DNA of 9,798 nt, from the NCBI GenBank assembly GCA_018065815.1, contig JAGHSP010000047.1, positions 1 to 9,798 on the forward strand, in the 5' to 3' direction. How positions within the stretch are numbered: position 1 is the first letter of the stretch; each line of letters starts with the position of its first letter. The DNA comes from Candidatus Sodaliphilus limicaballi (GTDB lineage Bacteria; Bacteroidota; Bacteroidia; Bacteroidales; Muribaculaceae). The position numbers and the translations under genes are program-made. Below the pieces are notes generated by a model. That model was not told where the DNA came from. It was given only the letters and a program-made list of their open reading frames with translations, and did not search any database. Positions 7,861 through 9,798 of the stretch are shown here, one piece after another.

Positions 7861-7934
7861 TCGATTCAGCTTTCTTGTAGATGTCACGTTGTTTACCATC
7901 CTAGCAGCATGAAATACGGTAGCTAGTTCTCGCC

Positions 7935-7974
7935 AGTCCCCGCGCGAATCTCACAGATTGCAAGGATTATTTTG
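7935..7974 (+). repeat. Extragenic repeat copy L2 with CCCCGCGC head
   Basis: A second direct copy of L1, starting 114 nt later: AGTCCCCGCGCGAATCTCAC, then AGATTGCAAGGATTATTTTG. Seven of 40 positions differ from L1. It forms the left side of the hairpin-rich block that follows. Confidence 0.75.
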
Positions 7975-7990
7975 TTCTGTAGATTCTCGT

Positions 7991-8038
7991 ATTAGCTGAT
8001 TTTGGGATTAGCTGATTTTTTGATTAGCGGTAATTGAC
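7991..8038 (+). repeat. Three 16-nt tandem units of ATTAGCTGATTTT type
   Basis: ATTAGCTGATTTT occurs at 7991-8003 and again, identical, at 8007-8019. A third, diverged unit starts ATTAGCGG at 8023. All three start 16 nt apart. The third unit runs into the first hairpin of the array at 8035. Confidence 0.65.
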
Positions 8039-8346
8039 GACGGAGTCGTCACATTGCATCGTAACCGATGGTCGTAGACCGTCGGGTAAAGTAACACACT
8101 CCATACGACCTCGAAGGGGTCGCACTTTCCCATTTAACTTTGCTTTTTCCAAGGAAAAACCATACCTTTTGGTATGGGATAAAAAGGTGATTAAATTAAT
8201 ATCACATGCTGTGGTAGCAAGTTATTTGCTGATTCTTTATTCCGTACCTAAAGGCACGGGTAATTATTATCTATTTTTACAGCCATTTCGGCGTACCCAC
8301 GGCACGCCAACATGGCTGCCTACAATATCTCATCCCCATAGGGATG
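8035..8346. repeat. Array of eight clear and two weaker short hairpins
   Basis: Clear stem-loops: 8035-8051 (7 bp, loop GGA); 8065-8085 (9 bp with one T.G, loop GTA); 8106-8122 (7 bp with one T.G, loop GAA); 8144-8159 (7 bp, loop AA); 8160-8177 (7 bp, loop TTTT); 8242-8259 (CCGT, A-C mismatch, CCT, loop AA); 8280-8318 (7 bp, 3x3 internal loop, 5 bp); 8331-8346 (6 bp, loop CATA). Weaker ones: 8187-8205 (GTGAT/ATCAC) and 8216-8230 (AGCAA/TTGCT). The fourth and fifth abut with no gap. Only one stem is followed by a run of T. A 125-codon frame (8034-8411) crosses the whole array but looks non-coding. The array lies between convergent genes, and 8347-8406 shows nothing further except CCGCTGATTC near 8396, loosely mirroring GATTAGCGG at 8022. 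It could be a structured RNA, a single-stranded-DNA folding site or a relic mobile element. Confidence 0.7.
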
Positions 8347-8430
8347 TTTCACCTACTCTCCCTATCTATTTCTTGCCCCACCAACCAGAAAAATCCGCTG
8401 ATTCCAGATAACACAGATTCAGTAATAATA

Positions 8431-8470
8431 AATTAAATCAGTGAGATTAGTGAGATCTGCGCGGGGAAGT
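8431..8470 (-). repeat. Inverted copy R of the CCCCGCGC-headed repeat
   Basis: Read on the minus strand this begins ACTTCCCCGCGC (8470 down to 8459) and continues in 9-nt steps GATCTCACT, AATCTCACT, GATTTAATT. Head and periodicity match L1 and L2 in the opposite direction, making a bounded block of about 650 nt (7821-8470). A further partial copy in L1 orientation, GATAACACAGATT at 8407-8419, matches L1 (7833-7845) at 12 of 13 positions. I see no target-site duplication outside the pair. Confidence 0.65.
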
Positions 8471-8509
8471 TCTGTTGAATAGTTACTTGCTTTGTCTGAG
8501 GTTGAGAAT

Positions 8510-8546
8510 AAAAAAGCACCGTTACCATTCGCTGGCGGCGGTGCTT
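8510..8546 (-). terminator. Rho-independent terminator of nagA
   Basis: On the minus strand, AAGCACCG (8546-8539) pairs with CGGTGCTT (8521-8514), with a further CCA/TGG pairing inside the loop, and runs straight into TTTTTT (8515-8510). It lies 34 nt beyond the nagA stop codon at 8583-8581. Confidence 0.9.
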
Positions 8547-8580
8547 CAACTATATAAAAACAATAATGAAAAGACTTTCT

Positions 8581-9726
8581 TTATACCTTGCGGCCCATTG
8601 TGTAAACGGCCTTGAGGTTGAGGTCGGCATCCATGAACAGGAAGTCGGCGTCTTTGCCTTTCTCGAGCGTTCCCTTGCGGTCGAGAATGCCCATGATGCG
8701 TGCAGGTGTCTCGCTTGCCATGCGTGAAGCATCTTCGAGTGGTATTCCTGCTATCTGCACCATGGTGCGAATGAGTCGGTCCATAGTTGCGACGCTTCCT
8801 GCCAGTGCCGAGCGGTCACTGAGCTTGCACACGCCGTCCTCAATGATGACGCGCGGGTCAAATGCCTTGGCATTCTCGCATGCCGTAACGGCAAGAGCAT
8901 CGGTGATGAGAGCCGTGCGTTCCACGCCCTTGAGTTGATACACGAGCTGCAGTATGGGAGCAGGCACGTGAATGCCGTCGGCGATGATTTCCACGTCCAT
9001 GTTGGGCATGAGATATACGCTTTCGACTGTTCCGGCATGCTTGTATTCACGCACGTTGTGGAAGCCAGTCATAGCGTTATAGAAGTGCGTTGCAAGGCTA
9101 TATCCTGCCTTGTAACCAGCTGCAACGTGCTCATACTCGGCAGCAGTGTGTCCTATTGCTGCCACAATGCCTTTGTCGGCCAGATAGCGTCCCATCTCGA
9201 TGGCTCCGGGGAGCTCGGGGGCAACGTCCCAGCGACGCATGCAGTCGTAGTCCTCAATGATGTGGCGGTATTCCTTCTCGTCGGGATTGCGGATGATTTC
9301 GGGCATCTGCGCACCTGCTTTCTTGAGGTTGAAGTAAGGGCCTTCGAGATGCAGTCCCATGATGATTGAGTCTTTCTCTTTCATGAGAGCGCTGCAAGTC
9401 TCGCATGCATCTTCAATCATGGGCAGCGTAGAAGACGAGAGGGTGGGGTAGATGGCAGTGGTGCCATATTTGAGATGAGTCTCGGAAGCCACTTTAAATG
9501 CCTCGGGCGTGCCTTCCATGAAGTCGCGTCCACCGCCTCCGTGGCAGTGCATCTCTATGCCTCCGGGAATGACGTGCATGCCCTGGGCATCGATGTGCTC
9601 GGCACCATCGATGAGATTGCTGTCTTTTTTTACCTCGATAATATGGCCATTGTCGATGACTAACGAACCACCGTTTATCCATCCCTGAGGCGTAAGGATG
9701 TGACCATTAAGGATTTGAGTTAACAT
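8581..9726 (-). CDS. nagA: N-acetylglucosamine-6-phosphate deacetylase
   Basis: A 381-residue cytoplasmic amidohydrolase that removes acetate from N-acetylglucosamine 6-phosphate, feeding GlcN6P to deamination (glycolysis) or cell-wall sugar synthesis. Family features in order: LNGHILTPQG at the N-terminal beta-sandwich, PGGIEMHCHGGGG with the metal-binding pair His60 and His62, GLHLEGPYFN with metal ligand Glu128, IGHT with His193, THFYNAM with His214, ADGIHV (250-254) and the catalytic Asp276 in ITDALA. The C-terminal RKGTLEKGKDADFLFMD is the usual closing strand region. The His-x-His pair resembles Bacillus-type enzymes, not E. coli, which lacks it. I chose the ATG at 9726: the in-frame ATG at 9774 lies upstream of the predicted -7 box and would add 16 unrelated residues. 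It is convergent with the phosphodiesterase gene. An amidohydrolase with a related N-acyl sugar substrate is the main alternative. Confidence 0.94.
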   Translation of the reverse strand: MLTQILNGHILTPQGWINGGSLVIDNGHIIEVKKDSNLIDGAEHIDAQGMHVIPGGIEMHCHGGGGRDFMEGTPEAFKVASETHLKYGTTAIYPTLSSSTLPMIEDACETCSALMKEKDSIIMGLHLEGPYFNLKKAGAQMPEIIRNPDEKEYRHIIEDYDCMRRWDVAPELPGAIEMGRYLADKGIVAAIGHTAAEYEHVAAGYKAGYSLATHFYNAMTGFHNVREYKHAGTVESVYLMPNMDVEIIADGIHVPAPILQLVYQLKGVERTALITDALAVTACENAKAFDPRVIIEDGVCKLSDRSALAGSVATMDRLIRTMVQIAGIPLEDASRMASETPARIMGILDRKGTLEKGKDADFLFMDADLNLKAVYTMGRKV

Positions 9727-9763
9727 TAATTTGTTTAGAGGTTGAAATTGTACTATTTTAATG

Positions 9764-9794
9764 CAAAGATACATTATTATTTTTACATAGCATA
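9764..9794 (-). promoter_or_regulatory. Bacteroidota-type promoter of nagA
   Basis: On the minus strand TATCTTTG (9771-9764) is an exact TAnnTTTG -7 box. TATG (9794-9791) lies 19 nt upstream, a one-mismatch TTTG -33 box at the normal spacing. Transcription would start near 9757, giving a leader of about 30 nt before the ATG at 9726. Confidence 0.8.
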
Positions 9795-9798
9795 GGAT

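Noticed and set aside
8034..8411. 125-codon reading frame in the intergenic region
   Set aside because: It crosses the entire hairpin array, its start lies one base before the first stem, the translation resembles no family, and its codon use (many CCC, ATA, CTA) is unlike the neighbours.
7991..8470. Possible CRISPR array or integron attC run
   Set aside because: Stem sequences differ from one another, spacing is irregular and there is no constant repeat with unique spacers. No cas or integrase gene is present.
9727..9774. Upstream in-frame start giving a 397-residue NagA
   Set aside because: It would begin upstream of the predicted -7 box, and the extra 16 residues do not match the NagA start.

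Overview
The window looks like a chromosomal segment from a gut-type Bacteroidales bacterium, plausibly Muribaculaceae or Prevotellaceae. The family is inferred; the order is better supported. Evidence: a TonB-dependent receptor with an N-terminal carboxypeptidase-regulatory-like domain, a surface-type lipoprotein with BACON-like domains and an acidic stretch after the lipid cysteine, TAnnTTTG-type -7 promoter boxes, AT-rich leaders without Shine-Dalgarno sequences, and strong hairpin terminators.

Layout. (1) 1-1074: 3' part of a secreted beta-rich protein of unknown function, closed by a strong terminator (1105-1140). (2) 1141-1641: non-coding, with an inverted repeat, a 12-nt perfect palindrome, a Bacteroidota-type -7 box and a leader of about 320 nt. 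(3) 1642-6488: a two-gene operon, an Oar-like TonB-dependent receptor and, 20 nt downstream, a lipoprotein with the order BACON, OB, BACON, OB, OB. A perfect 15-bp hairpin (6511-6547) follows. (4) 6597-7793: a secreted type I phosphodiesterase / nucleotide pyrophosphatase with all expected metal ligands. (5) 7794-8507: a convergent intergenic region of about 700 nt, packed with direct and inverted repeats and a run of up to ten short hairpins. (6) 8581-9726, minus strand: N-acetylglucosamine-6-phosphate deacetylase (nagA), with its own promoter (9764-9794) and terminator (8510-8546).

How the genes may work together: the receptor and lipoprotein probably form an outer-membrane uptake or binding complex in which the lipoprotein takes the place of SusD. 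OB folds often bind oligosaccharides or nucleic acids and the next gene encodes a phosphodiesterase, so acquisition of phosphodiester or nucleotide compounds is a reasonable guess, not a demonstrated role. nagA is a separate cytoplasmic amino-sugar gene.

The least explained sequence is the 7821-8470 block: an inverted-repeat-bounded, non-coding, multi-hairpin element between convergent genes. It resembles a non-autonomous mobile or extragenic repeat element and is the best candidate for something undescribed.
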